Source of the DNA: JAYPEY01 sp964519245
GTDB taxonomy: Bacteria > Verrucomicrobiota > Verrucomicrobiia > Limisphaerales > JAYPEY01
Direction of reading: 5' to 3'
DNA: 15,601 nucleotides
Assembly: GCA_964519245.1 (NCBI GenBank)
Contig: CAZFLK010000139.1
Span: 1 to 15,601 of the forward strand
Both the position numbers and the translations under genes were made by a program. This document shows positions 1-7,954 of this stretch, one piece after another. How positions within the stretch are numbered: the first letter of the stretch is position 1; every line of letters starts with the position of its first letter. The notes under the pieces are model-generated. The model saw nothing but the letters and a program-made list of their open reading frames with translations. It had not been told where the DNA came from and did not search any database.

Positions 1-649
1 CGAAGGAGGCCGCTCCGCCGAGGACGACGACGCCCAGGGGCGCTGGAATGCCCGTCTTGACGAGCGGCGTCTTGTTCCAATAGATCAGAACCACCAACGA
101 AACCAGCCCCACCAGACTCGCCCCGGCGTGAATGTCAAACATGGTGGCAATCAGTTCCGAAAACGTATTCTTGCCGTCGATCTGCTGAAAATTCATGTCT
201 CCCATCCAATCGGGGTCGTGTCCAAAAATATGCGGAATCTGCTTCAGAATCAGGATCACGCCGATCGCCGCGAGCAGCCCCTTGATCACACTGGAGGGAA
301 AGAATGCCGCCAGGGACCCCGCCTTCAACGCCCCCATGATGAGCTGAAGTATGCCAGCCAGAACAACCGCGACCAGGAAGGGCTCAAAGCCCCCCAACTT
401 GTCAATCTGCGCCACCACCACCGCGGTCAATCCCGCCGCCGGTCCACTGACGCTGGTGTGCGAACCGCTGATCCAGGCAACCAGCAATCCGCCAACCACA
501 CCCGCCACCAATCCGGAGATCAAGGGCGCATTGGATGCCAGCGCGATGCCCAGACACAGCGGCAGGGCCACCAGAAACACAACCAGACCGGCAGCGAAGT
601 CCGTGCCGAATGATTTGCGGTAATCTTCCAAGGTTGGTTGCGTATTCAT
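1..649 (-). CDS. SulP-family inorganic anion transporter (partial; C-terminus off the left edge)
   Basis: Inner-membrane carrier of the SulP/SLC26 family, which moves anions such as sulfate or bicarbonate, often with Na+ or H+. The frame is open from the ATG at 647-649 to the window edge, giving 216 residues of a family that is usually about 500-700 long; the remaining membrane helices and any STAS domain are outside. After a short polar N-terminus the protein shows the family's opening helices: FAAGLVVFLVALPLCLGIAL (residues 18-37), a Gly-rich helix at 45-58, and the conserved SVSGPAAGLTAVV (67-79). A later segment with SSVIKGLLAAIGVILIL lies at 119-135. The substrate cannot be read from this fragment. 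It follows purE on the same strand after a 168-bp gap that holds a promoter candidate, so it is probably transcribed independently. The upstream GAAGAG is only a weak ribosome-binding match. Confidence 0.88.
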   Translation of the reverse strand, partial: MNTQPTLEDYRKSFGTDFAAGLVVFLVALPLCLGIALASNAPLISGLVAGVVGGLLVAWISGSHTSVSGPAAGLTAVVVAQIDKLGGFEPFLVAVVLAGILQLIMGALKAGSLAAFFPSSVIKGLLAAIGVILILKQIPHIFGHDPDWMGDMNFQQIDGKNTFSELIATMFDIHAGASLVGLVSLVVLIYWNKTPLVKTGIPAPLGVVVLGGAASF

Positions 650-739
650 AAAACTCTTCGTTCCCAACTGAAAATTGCCCGACTCTTCGCCTTCTCTTGA
701 CGCGGGAACGGACGAAGCCCCCCCGCAAATTGTTCACTG

Positions 740-768
740 ATTTTATCCGCCCAACTCGCCAACTCCAA
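740..768 (-). promoter_or_regulatory. Candidate sigma-70-type promoter for the SulP gene
   Basis: On the minus strand, TTGGAG (763-768) and TAAAAT (740-745) are separated by exactly 17 bases, about 90 bases upstream of the SulP start and inside the purE-SulP gap. Spacing is ideal and the -10 box differs from TATAAT at one position. It was found by eye and no transcription data exist. Confidence 0.35.
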
Positions 769-817
769 AAAGAGCCCTATTTCCCGCCTTGTCAAGGGGC
801 CCAGCCGGTCTGATCCT

Positions 818-1345
818 TCATCCCTTGTCTGTGGTCAGGGCCTTCTGCAGGTTTCTCCCCTTCGCCTTGGCCGTCGCCGACAACTCCTTCTTGAACGCGA
901 GAATGCGCTCCTGAAGCTTGGGGTTCGACGCGCCCAGGATCTCGACGGCCAGCAAGCCCGCATTGCGCCCGCCGCCAATGGCGACGGTGGCGACCGGCAC
1001 GCCGCCCGGCATCTGGACAATCGACAGCAAGGAATCCATCCCCTTCAGCGCCTTGCTCTCGACCGGCACGCCGATGACCGGCAGCGGCGTCAGACTGGCG
1101 ACCATCCCCGGAAGATGCGCCGCGCCGCCAGCCCCGGCGATCACAACACGCAATCCCCGCTTGTGGGCGGTCTGACCATACTTCACCATTTCGGTGGGCA
1201 TGCGATGCGCGGAAACCACCTTGACCTCGTGCTCGATGCCGAATTCCTCCAACGCCTCCGAGGCCCCCATCATCGTGGGCCAATCGGAATCGCTGCCCAT
1301 GATCACCCCCACCAGGGGATTCGCTGCCGCTGCTTTCTTCGTCAT
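818..1345 (-). CDS. purE: 5-(carboxyamino)imidazole ribonucleotide mutase (class I PurE)
   Basis: Cytosolic enzyme that converts N5-carboxyaminoimidazole ribonucleotide, the product of PurK, to 4-carboxy-AIR in de novo purine synthesis. The 175-residue length fits bacterial class I PurE. Motifs are intact: GSDSDW at 17-22 (phosphate and ribose binding), SAHRMP at 45-50 with the catalytic His47, and GAGGAAHLPGM at 71-81. Its ATG overlaps the purK stop in an ATGA arrangement (purK TGA 1342-1344, purE ATG 1343-1345), which points to one operon with translational coupling. The presence of purK means this is the two-step N5-CAIR route rather than the direct AIR carboxylase (class II) route. No clear hairpin terminator follows the stop codon. 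Confidence 0.97.
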   Translation of the reverse strand: MTKKAAAANPLVGVIMGSDSDWPTMMGASEALEEFGIEHEVKVVSAHRMPTEMVKYGQTAHKRGLRVVIAGAGGAAHLPGMVASLTPLPVIGVPVESKALKGMDSLLSIVQMPGGVPVATVAIGGGRNAGLLAVEILGASNPKLQERILAFKKELSATAKAKGRNLQKALTTDKG

Positions 1346-2553
1346 ACGCTTTGGACCTTGCTTGCCCCGGAGCCATCCGGCGAGCCGTAAATCAAGGCAT
1401 CGGCCGCCTTCCGGGCCTTGGCCTCGGCTTCCGCCACATCATCGCCAAGCGCCGTCACATGCCCCATCTTCCTGCCCGGCACACTCTTTGCCTTGCCATA
1501 GGTATGAACATGGGCCCCGGCAATCTTGAGGGCCTCCGCCATGCCGCCCGGATAACCCGGCCCGTGACCATCGCCCAGGTTGTTGATCATGACCGCCGCA
1601 GGTGCCACCATCCGCGTCGAACCGCGGGGCAGATCCAACACGGCGCGGACGTGATTCTCGAATTGGGAACACTCGCAGGCCTCGATCGTGTAGTGCCCCG
1701 AGTTGTGCACCCGCGGCGCCAGTTCGTTCACCACGATCGAACCGTCCTCCAGCAGGAACATCTCGACCCCGAAGCTGCCCACGCCATCGATGGCGTCGAT
1801 CGCCCGCGCAGCAATGTCCGCCGCCCGCTCCGCCACGCCCGCGTCCACATCGGCCGGGGCCCGGACGATGTGGCAGATATGATCCTTTTGAACCGTTTCC
1901 ACCACCGGGTAATGCGCGGACTCCCCGGAGCGGGAACGGGTGACAATCGTCGCCAACTCCTTCACGAAAGGGCAAAAGGCCTCGGCGTAGAGCTCCCGCC
2001 CATCGGGGCCGTCCAGCGCCTTCCAGCCCGCCTCGAAGTCCGCCTCGCTGCGCACGGTAAAATTCCCCTTGCCGTCGTAACCGTTGCGCCGCGCTTTCAG
2101 GACCAACGGCAGCCCCAACGTCTCCCCGGCCGCCTTGAGATCTTCCAGCGAATCGACCTGCCGCATGGCGGGAATGGGCAGCCCCGCGCCCTCCAGCGTC
2201 CGCTTCTGGGCCAGCTTGTCCTGCACCAACCGCATCGTCGCCGAGGTCGGATAAACCACATGGCCCGCCGCCTCCACCTTCGCCAGTTGATCCGCGTCCA
2301 CAAACTCGTTCTCCAAGGTCAACAGATCGACCTTGGCCGCCAACCGCAGCAGGTCCTCTGCGGCATTCCAGTCGCCTTGCAGGGACTCGGCCGCGACGTA
2401 GGAAGCCGGACTGGGAGCCGCGCGTTCGATGGTTCGCACCTCCACACCCAGGTTGGCCGCCGCCAAAGCCGTCATGCGCGCCAATTGTCCCCCGCCGATG
2501 ATGCCCAGGCGCGGCGCGGCGGAGCTGCTGTCGTTGTCGTTGTTCACATCCAT
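1342..2553 (-). CDS. purK: N5-carboxyaminoimidazole ribonucleotide synthase (PurK)
   Basis: ATP-grasp enzyme that joins bicarbonate and AIR with ATP to make N5-CAIR for PurE. It has 403 residues, longer than the 355 of E. coli PurK, partly through a polar N-terminal extension (MDVNNDNDSSSAAP). Motifs are LGIIGGGQLARM at about 16-27 (PreATP-grasp domain), the ATP-grasp Lys segment LVLKARRNGYDGKGNF, and the late Mg/ATP segment VNELAPRVHNSGHYTIEA. It is the first gene of the purKE pair. The ATG at 2553 is the longest ATG start; a GTG two codons later is possible, and no Shine-Dalgarno sequence is evident for either. It diverges from the SGNH gene at 2672, and the 118 bp between them must hold both promoters. 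Confidence 0.97.
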   Translation of the reverse strand: MDVNNDNDSSSAAPRLGIIGGGQLARMTALAAANLGVEVRTIERAAPSPASYVAAESLQGDWNAAEDLLRLAAKVDLLTLENEFVDADQLAKVEAAGHVVYPTSATMRLVQDKLAQKRTLEGAGLPIPAMRQVDSLEDLKAAGETLGLPLVLKARRNGYDGKGNFTVRSEADFEAGWKALDGPDGRELYAEAFCPFVKELATIVTRSRSGESAHYPVVETVQKDHICHIVRAPADVDAGVAERAADIAARAIDAIDGVGSFGVEMFLLEDGSIVVNELAPRVHNSGHYTIEACECSQFENHVRAVLDLPRGSTRMVAPAAVMINNLGDGHGPGYPGGMAEALKIAGAHVHTYGKAKSVPGRKMGHVTALGDDVAEAEAKARKAADALIYGSPDGSGASKVQSV

Positions 2554-2671
2554 ATCGTTATCGGAATCAGCGTTGCTGGAACTACAATCTCAAGCGCCGC
2601 TCCGGGAAGCAAATTCTTCCGTTTCGAAAATGCATTGCCGGACCGCCCCATTCTCCTTCAGATTGACCGCC
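2554..2671. promoter_or_regulatory. Divergent intergenic region, purK / SGNH gene
   Basis: These 118 bases must hold the promoters for purK (leftward) and the SGNH gene (rightward). The best -10-like hexamer on the plus strand is TACAAT at 2583-2588, with no good -35 at the proper distance. I could not find a convincing PurR-type operator or riboswitch here. Confidence 0.3.
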
Positions 2672-3637
2672 ATGCTGAATCCCGTTCGCAGAATCCTTTG
2701 TTTTCTCCTGCTCACCGCCGGTCTCGCGTCCACCGCGCCCGCCAAGGAACTCAATGTTCTCTTCATCGGCAACAGCTACACCGCGCGACACAACCTCGCC
2801 CAGGTCGTCAAATCCATGGCGGAAGCGGGCAACCCCGGGCTCAAGTTCAACCCCACCCAGATCATCTACGGCGGCCGGACCCTGCGCGACCACTGGCGCC
2901 TCGGGTCTCAAAACTTTGTCCGGCTCCACGAACTCACCCGCAAACAGGAGCAGGACACCATCGCCCAACTCAAGGAACACGCCCAAGACCCAGATGACAA
3001 GTACGCCAAGGCCGCGCTGAAGAAGCATCAGGATTTCCTCAAGGACTTTGACGCCCGGCCGAAAACCCGCTGGGACATCGTCGTGCTGCAATCCTACCGC
3101 GATGACCTGGAGGGTGACGACTCGCTCTACGTCAAGTTTGCGCCCCGCTTCGCCGAACTCGCCCGGGCTCAGGGCGCGCGGGTCATTCTCTACGAGACCA
3201 CCCCCACCACCCAGAACGCGCGCCCGCTGGAGGCCAAACCGGCTATCGAGCCCGTCATGCGCAAGACCCGCGCCATCGCGCGCCTCGCCGCCCTGACACG
3301 GGCCAATGCCGCGCCCATGGCCTTGGTCGGCCACCGATGTCAGAGCGAGCGACCCGACCTCACCTTGCGCTTCATCAACGACGCCCACCTCAACAAGGTC
3401 ATGGCCTACCTCACCGCCTGCACCCTCTGCGCCGCCATCTTCGAGAAGAGCCCGGTCGGTCTGCCGGTCGATTCCATCACCGACATCCGCTACTTCAAGA
3501 ACAGCCGCGAACACAAGGACAAGGACCGCGACGGCAATCCCATCACCCGAACGTTCTCCAAGCAGGATCGCGATGACCTGCAACGCATCGCCTGGGAAGG
3601 ATTCCAACACTTTCAGAAACTGCGCTCCGACCTTTGA
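2672..3637 (+). CDS. Secreted SGNH/GDSL hydrolase-like protein (GNSYT type)
   Basis: The frame is open further upstream, but the ATG at 2672 gives a clean Sec signal peptide (MLNPVRRILCFLLLTAGLAS, probable cleavage after Ala24) and a mature start KELNVLFIGNSYT, so I place the start here (321 residues). The GNSYT block (33-37) with Ser35 is the block-I nucleophile of SGNH-like esterases that use GNS rather than GDS. VVLQSYRDD (about 137-145) corresponds to the core strand that carries block III. The C-terminal block is FINDAHLN (234-241): His239 is present, but the usual D-x-x-H is N-x-x-H, with Asp237 two residues before His. Activity is therefore plausible but not certain, and the substrate is unknown. 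The TIM-barrel gene follows after 32 bp on the same strand, so the two are probably co-transcribed. Confidence 0.75.
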   Translation: MLNPVRRILCFLLLTAGLASTAPAKELNVLFIGNSYTARHNLAQVVKSMAEAGNPGLKFNPTQIIYGGRTLRDHWRLGSQNFVRLHELTRKQEQDTIAQLKEHAQDPDDKYAKAALKKHQDFLKDFDARPKTRWDIVVLQSYRDDLEGDDSLYVKFAPRFAELARAQGARVILYETTPTTQNARPLEAKPAIEPVMRKTRAIARLAALTRANAAPMALVGHRCQSERPDLTLRFINDAHLNKVMAYLTACTLCAAIFEKSPVGLPVDSITDIRYFKNSREHKDKDRDGNPITRTFSKQDRDDLQRIAWEGFQHFQKLRSDL

Positions 3638-3669
3638 AACCCGGCGCTTCCACGCCCCTCCACCCAACC

Positions 3670-4593
3670 ATGACCCGCCGCCATTTCCTCCGACAGGGCT
3701 TCCTCGCCGCATCCGCCGCGGCCGTGACGCTCAAGGCGCCGCGCCCCGCCCACGCCGCCCAGGGCGCGCCCGCATTCACCCTCAATTACGCGCCGCACTT
3801 CGGCATGTTCAAGCAGTCGGCGCCCGGCGGCCTCACCGACGAACTGCAGTTCGCCTACGATCAGGGCTTCCGCGCCTGGGAGGACAATCGCATGGGCAGC
3901 CGCGACCTGGCCGACCAGAAAGCCGTCGCCGCCAAAATGGAGAGGCTGGGCATGCGCATGGGCGTGGTCTCCGCCAAGACCGGCATCGGCGAACTGAATT
4001 TCGCCTCCCGGGACAAGCAGGCGCGCGAACTCGTGCTGCAGCAGATCCGGGAAACGGTCGAAGTCTGCCAACGCGTGAACGCCGGCTACATGACCTTGGT
4101 TTCCGGGCAGGTCGACCCGCGCTGGCCCCGGGAGATCCAGTTCGCCAACTGCATCGAATTGCTCCGCCGCGCCACGGAGATCGTCGAACCGCACAACATC
4201 ACCATGGTGATGGAGCCCTTGAACCGCTTCCGCAATCATCCCGGCTCCTTCCTCCAGACCGTCACCGAGGGCCACCTCATCTGCATGGCGGTCGACCACC
4301 CCAATTGCAAGGTGCTTTACGACCTCTATCATCAGCAGATTGCCGGCGGCAATCTGATCCCCCTGTTTGATCTCTGCCGCGACCAGATCGGCTACCTCCA
4401 GGTCGGCGACAATCCCGGCCGCAAGGAACCCGGCACCGGCGAGATCAATTACGCCAAGGTCTTCCAGCACGTCCACGCCAGCGGCTTCGACGGCATTGTC
4501 GGTATGGAACACGGCAATGCCATCAAGGGCGCCGCCGGCGAACAAGCGGTCGTGGACGCCTATCGCAAGGTCGACCCCAAGCCCGCTCATTGA
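3670..4593 (+). CDS. Tat-exported hydroxypyruvate-isomerase-like TIM-barrel protein
   Basis: Sugar isomerase/epimerase of the xylose-isomerase-like TIM-barrel superfamily. The ATG at 3670 is chosen over a TTG 36 bases earlier because it starts a twin-arginine signal: TRRHFLRQGFLAASAAAV, ending near AHA|AQ. The 307-residue protein carries the metal-site pattern of the hydroxypyruvate isomerase group: Glu182 in MEPLNR, Asp218 and His221 in DLYH, Asp247 in GDNPGRKEPGTGEINY, and Glu280 in GMEHGN. The PGR-x-EPGTGEINY block is highly characteristic of Hyi-like proteins. The cytoplasmic enzyme interconverts hydroxypyruvate and tartronate semialdehyde; an exported paralogue more likely acts on a sugar or sugar acid, and its substrate is unknown. 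It lies 32 bp after the SGNH gene and 60 bp before yaaA. Confidence 0.85.
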   Translation: MTRRHFLRQGFLAASAAAVTLKAPRPAHAAQGAPAFTLNYAPHFGMFKQSAPGGLTDELQFAYDQGFRAWEDNRMGSRDLADQKAVAAKMERLGMRMGVVSAKTGIGELNFASRDKQARELVLQQIRETVEVCQRVNAGYMTLVSGQVDPRWPREIQFANCIELLRRATEIVEPHNITMVMEPLNRFRNHPGSFLQTVTEGHLICMAVDHPNCKVLYDLYHQQIAGGNLIPLFDLCRDQIGYLQVGDNPGRKEPGTGEINYAKVFQHVHASGFDGIVGMEHGNAIKGAAGEQAVVDAYRKVDPKPAH

Positions 4594-4653
4594 CGCGCGC
4601 CCTCCCCTCCCTACCCGCTTGATTACCCAGGTTTCCGTGTAACGTTCCTCGCC

Positions 4654-5430
4654 ATGCTCGCCGTTATTTCTCCCGCCAAGACACTGGATTTTGAAACGCC
4701 GCCCCTGACGGACCTCTTCACGACGCCCGATTTCCTCGATCAGTCGCAGCAATTGATCGCCAAGCTCCGCCACCTTTCCGGCAAGGAGATCGGCTCGCTG
4801 ATGTCGATCAGCCCCGCCCTGGTCAAACTCAACCAGCAACGCTACCGCGACTGGAGCGCCCCCTTCACCCCGGCCAATGCCAAGCCCGCGCTCATGGCCT
4901 TCAAGGGCGATGTCTACACCGGCTTCGATCTCGACGCCTTCAAGAAATCGGATTTCCAGCGCGCCCAGAAACACTTGCGTATCCTGTCGGGGCTCTACGG
5001 CGTGCTGCGCCCGCTGGATTTGATCCAACCCTACCGACTCGAGATGGGCACGAAGCTGGCCACCCGTCGCGGCAAGGACCTATACAAGTTTTGGAAGCCC
5101 ATCGTCGCCGACACCCTGAACCAGGCCGTCGAGGAATCCGGCGGCGACGCCCTCATCAACCTCGCATCCAATGAATACTTCGAGGCCGTGGACAAGCAGC
5201 GGCTCAATGCCCGCGTGATCACCCCCGTTTTCAAGGACCAGAAGAACGGGAACTACAAGGTGATCAGCTTCTTCGCCAAGAAGGCGCGGGGAGCCATGTC
5301 CGACTTCATCATCCGCAATCGGATCTCCAATCCGAAAGAGCTGAGAAGTTTTGACGGCCTCGGCTATCAGTTCCAACCTGATCAGTCGCAGGACCAAACC
5401 CTCGTGTTCACCCGGCCCGAAGCCGCGTAG
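4654..5430 (+). CDS. yaaA: Peroxide stress protein YaaA (DUF328/UPF0246)
   Basis: Cytosolic protein that in E. coli limits free iron and oxidative damage to DNA and protein during hydrogen peroxide stress. The 258 residues equal the length of E. coli YaaA. It opens with the hallmark ISPAKTLDF (5-13), and further family blocks are visible: ALMAFKGDVYTGFD, the LSGLYGVLRPLDLIQPYRLE segment, INLASNEYF and the C-terminal ARGAMSDFIIRNRI. The gene is whole and shows no unusual codon use. It may be the last gene of the 2672-5430 transcript. The 71-bp inverted-repeat element begins 24 bp after its stop and could terminate it. No OxyR-like site is recognisable. Confidence 0.96.
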   Translation: MLAVISPAKTLDFETPPLTDLFTTPDFLDQSQQLIAKLRHLSGKEIGSLMSISPALVKLNQQRYRDWSAPFTPANAKPALMAFKGDVYTGFDLDAFKKSDFQRAQKHLRILSGLYGVLRPLDLIQPYRLEMGTKLATRRGKDLYKFWKPIVADTLNQAVEESGGDALINLASNEYFEAVDKQRLNARVITPVFKDQKNGNYKVISFFAKKARGAMSDFIIRNRISNPKELRSFDGLGYQFQPDQSQDQTLVFTRPEAA

Positions 5431-5454
5431 CCGGAAAAGGCCCAAACAACGCCA

Positions 5455-5525
5455 GGAGCGCGGACATCCTTGTCCGCTCGTTCCAACCCAGGGAACCAAC
5501 ACGCGGACACGGATGTCCGCGCTCC
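5455..5525. repeat. 71-bp nested inverted-repeat element, copy 1
   Basis: A 23-bp left arm (5455-5477, GGAGCGCGGACATCC then TTGTCCGC) and a 23-bp right arm (5503-5525) are reverse complements at 22 of 23 positions, around a 25-bp centre. Each arm also contains its own small inverted repeat (GCGGACA...TGTCCGC). A copy with identical dimensions is at 11732-11802. The centre (TCGTTCCAACCCA...) gives it a direction, and both copies point the same way. It lies between convergent genes (yaaA and the sulfatase fusion), so it could be a bidirectional terminator; it could also be a REP- or MITE-like dispersed element. Confidence 0.85.
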
Positions 5526-5561
5526 TCTAGCTGCCCTCGCTCGCCTGCGTCCGCGCTAGAG
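5525..5561. repeat. Small inverted repeat over the sulfatase-fusion stop codon
   Basis: CTCTAGC (5525-5531) and GCTAGAG (5555-5561) are perfect 7-bp arms around 23 bases; the right arm includes the TAG stop of the sulfatase-SGNH gene. It abuts the 71-bp element. Its significance is unclear and it may be chance. Confidence 0.35.
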
Positions 5562-7727
5562 CCCCAGTTCTTCCAGCTTGGGCTGGATCGCCTTCGCCCA
5601 GCGTTCGTAGCCTTCGGCGCTGAGGTGCAGATAATCCGGCATGATCTCCTTGGAAATCGTGCCATCGGCGTTCAGAAACTCATTGCTGAGGTCCAGGTAA
5701 TGCACACGCTCGCCATCGGCGAGACGACGAATCTTCTGGTTGATCATCACGTTGTTCAACCGCTTCAGATCATGCGGCGACTGGCCTCGCGGAAAGATGC
5801 CCAGCAGCAGGACCTTCGTCTCTTTCCGCTTCTCCTTGACGATCTCCAGAATGCGGTCCACGCCGGCGGCGACCTCCTCCGGGTCCTGATCGAAGTGCCC
5901 GGTGTTGTTCGTGCCGATCATGACCACGGCGACCTTCGCCTTGCGGCTCATCTGGTTGTTCTTGGTCAACCTCCAGATCACATGCTCCGTGCGGTCGCCC
6001 CCGATGCCCAGATTCAGGGCCTTCTTGTCGCCGTAGTACTTCTCCCAGGTCTTCTTGCCGCGCCCCTCCCAGCCCTGGGTGATCGAATCGCCGACAAACA
6101 CCACGTCGAACGGCCCCTTGCGGGAGTTGGCGGTGAGCTGCTTGTTGCGGTCATTCCAACGTTTCTCATTGCCGCGCGTGGCCGGGATGACCGCGCTGTT
6201 GACGTCATAGTGCTTGCGCAAGTCGCGGTAGCGTTTCTGCATCGCCGCCAGGACGGGCGCATAGTCGGAGTTGTCGTGCACGCTGTTCATCTCGTGCGGG
6301 TCCTTCTCCAGATCGTGCAACTGCCATTCGCGCGTGCGCGGGAACCACATCAACTTGTAGCGCTCCGTGCGCACGCCGTCGTGCACCGGCACATTGTGCA
6401 CCGCCGCATTCTCGTAGTAGGCGTAGTAGATCGCATCGCGCCAATCCGGCGTCTTGGCGCCGCCATTGCGGAACAGCGGAACCAGGCTCCGGCCTTGGAT
6501 GTCCGCGGGAATCTCCGCGCCGGCCAGTTCGAGGAAAGTCGGGGCATAGTCGATGTTCTGGATCAAGGCCGGCGAATCCGAGCCCGGCTTGATCACGCCC
6601 GGCCAGCGGATGAGGAACGGCATCTTCAGCGATTCCTCGTACATCCAGCGCTTGTCATACCAACCGTGTTCACCGAGATAGAACCCCTGGTCGGAGGAGT
6701 AGATCACGATCGTGTTCTTCGCGAGCCCCGACTCATCGAGGTAATCCAGCACCCGCCCCACCCCGTCATCGACCGCCTGGACGCTCTTGAGGTAGTCGGT
6801 GATGTAGCGCTGATACTTCCACTGGACGATCTCCTTGTCGCTCAACTCGCCGGCCTCCATCTGTTTGATGAAGGCCTCATTGCGAGGACCATACCAGGCG
6901 TCCCAGGTCTTCTTCTGGGCGTCGGTCATGCGCCGGTATTCCCCATTGGGCAGCTTGCCAAAGTGCTTCGGAAACTTCGGCTCGCCATGAAACTTCATGT
7001 CGTGCCCCCAGAACATGTGGTTCTTGATCGACATCTCGTTCTCGTTCAGCAGTCGGCTACGGCCGCCGTAGTTGTCCAACAGCGAATCCGGCTCCGGCAC
7101 GGGCTTCCCCTTGAAGAGATCGAAATGCCGCGGATGGGGGGACCAGTTGCGATGCGGCGCCTTGTGCTGGCACATGAGGATGAAGGGCTTGTCCGTGTCG
7201 CGATCCTTCTTCAGCCAGTTCAACGCGAGGTCCGTGATGATGTCCGTGCAATAGCCCTCGTAGCGCTTGCGCTGATTGTCCATCTGGATGAAGTCCGGAT
7301 TGTAGTAACTGCCCTGCCCCGGAAGGATCTCCCAGTAGTTGAACCCGGTCGGGTTGCTCTTCAGGTGCCACTTGCCAACCAAGGCCGTCTGATAACCCGC
7401 GTTCTGCACCATCTTGGGAAAGGTCCCCTGCCCGCCGTCGAAGTAGTCGCCGTTGCGCCGGAAGCCGTTGATGTGACTGTGCTTGCCCGTGAGAATACAG
7501 GCCCGCGACGGCCCACAGATCGAATTCGCGCAAAAGGAATTCCGGTAGATCGCGCCCTCCTTCGCCAGCCGATCAATGTGCGGCGTCCGGTTGATCTTCG
7601 AACCCAACGCGCTGATCGCCTGCACGGCGTGGTCATCCGAGAAGATGAAGACGATGTTGGGACGCTGCGAAGCGGCATTTGCCGCCACGGCGAAGACGAG
7701 GAGGAACAACAGGACAATTCGTTTCAT
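5556..7727 (-). CDS. Secreted two-domain enzyme: S1-family sulfatase fused to SGNH/GDSL hydrolase
   Basis: The start at ATG 7727 gives a Sec signal peptide (MKRIVLLFLLVFAVAANA, 1-18) and 723 residues; the open frame extends upstream without a credible start. Residues about 22-490 are a type-I sulfatase that hydrolyses sulfate esters: FIFSDDH with metal ligands Asp31/Asp32, Cys-type formylglycine motif CGPSR (71-75) followed by LTG, and the late metal pair Asp346-Gln347 in SSDQGFYLGEHGWYDKR. Gln replaces the commoner Asn, as in some S1 subfamilies. Residues about 538-723 are a complete SGNH esterase: GDSITQG with Ser548, NLGIGGDRTEHV (block II), GTNN at 605-608 (block III) and D698-Y-L-H701. 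All catalytic positions in both domains are intact. Together they suggest desulfation and deacylation of the same exported polysaccharide; the substrate is not deducible. It is convergent with yaaA and stands alone on its strand. Confidence 0.92.
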   Translation of the reverse strand: MKRIVLLFLLVFAVAANAASQRPNIVFIFSDDHAVQAISALGSKINRTPHIDRLAKEGAIYRNSFCANSICGPSRACILTGKHSHINGFRRNGDYFDGGQGTFPKMVQNAGYQTALVGKWHLKSNPTGFNYWEILPGQGSYYNPDFIQMDNQRKRYEGYCTDIITDLALNWLKKDRDTDKPFILMCQHKAPHRNWSPHPRHFDLFKGKPVPEPDSLLDNYGGRSRLLNENEMSIKNHMFWGHDMKFHGEPKFPKHFGKLPNGEYRRMTDAQKKTWDAWYGPRNEAFIKQMEAGELSDKEIVQWKYQRYITDYLKSVQAVDDGVGRVLDYLDESGLAKNTIVIYSSDQGFYLGEHGWYDKRWMYEESLKMPFLIRWPGVIKPGSDSPALIQNIDYAPTFLELAGAEIPADIQGRSLVPLFRNGGAKTPDWRDAIYYAYYENAAVHNVPVHDGVRTERYKLMWFPRTREWQLHDLEKDPHEMNSVHDNSDYAPVLAAMQKRYRDLRKHYDVNSAVIPATRGNEKRWNDRNKQLTANSRKGPFDVVFVGDSITQGWEGRGKKTWEKYYGDKKALNLGIGGDRTEHVIWRLTKNNQMSRKAKVAVVMIGTNNTGHFDQDPEEVAAGVDRILEIVKEKRKETKVLLLGIFPRGQSPHDLKRLNNVMINQKIRRLADGERVHYLDLSNEFLNADGTISKEIMPDYLHLSAEGYERWAKAIQPKLEELGL

Positions 7728-7782
7728 GAAGCGCGGAGTGTAAGGGAACAAAGGGGGCGGAAAAGCTCCAAATCCCAACGCG

Positions 7783-7805
7783 TCCCGCATCCCGCATCCC
7801 GCATC
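7783..7805. repeat. 7-bp tandem repeat (TCCCGCA x3)
   Basis: Three perfect copies of TCCCGCA plus TC lie 55 bp upstream of the sulfatase-SGNH start, within its probable promoter/leader region. A heptamer run this short can vary by slippage. No function can be assigned. Confidence 0.7.
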
Positions 7806-7896
7806 AAACCCCACCCAGTCCCCTGGAAACCCTCATGCTTTTCCCTGTCGGGCAGTGACCCGGCCGCGGGTTCTGCGGTTTCGCTCAACATCGGCA

Positions 7897-7954
7897 TATC
7901 CGCCATGCGCTCTCAAACCCAAACCCCGCCAGCGCCCGGCGCGCATGGCGGATA
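7897..7954. repeat. Perfect 14-bp inverted repeat with 30-base loop
   Basis: TATCCGCCATGCGC (7897-7910) and GCGCATGGCGGATA (7941-7954) are exact reverse complements separated by 30 bases. Pairing can continue imperfectly outward towards AAC (7887-7889) and GTT (7965-7967). It sits between the divergent sulfatase and antitoxin genes. It has no T-run, so it is not a typical terminator. The outer AAC/GTT ends recall an integron attC site but the inner boxes and spacers do not fit well. Confidence 0.75.

Noticed and set aside
128..623. Plus-strand open frames of 161 and 90 codons
   Set aside because: They run antisense to the SulP transporter, whose reverse-strand frame has clear family motifs; their composition is Arg/Gln/His-rich shadow sequence.
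783..800. CCTTG-T-CAAGG as a terminator for purE
   Set aside because: The arms leave too small a loop for a stable hairpin and there is no T-run.
1351..2997. Long plus-strand open frame (548 codons) opposite purK
   Set aside because: An antisense shadow of GC-rich purK; it contains no recognisable motif and runs into the SGNH gene in the wrong frame.
3613..5028. 471-codon minus-strand open frame opposite the TIM-barrel gene and yaaA
   Set aside because: It spans two real plus-strand genes and has only shadow composition.
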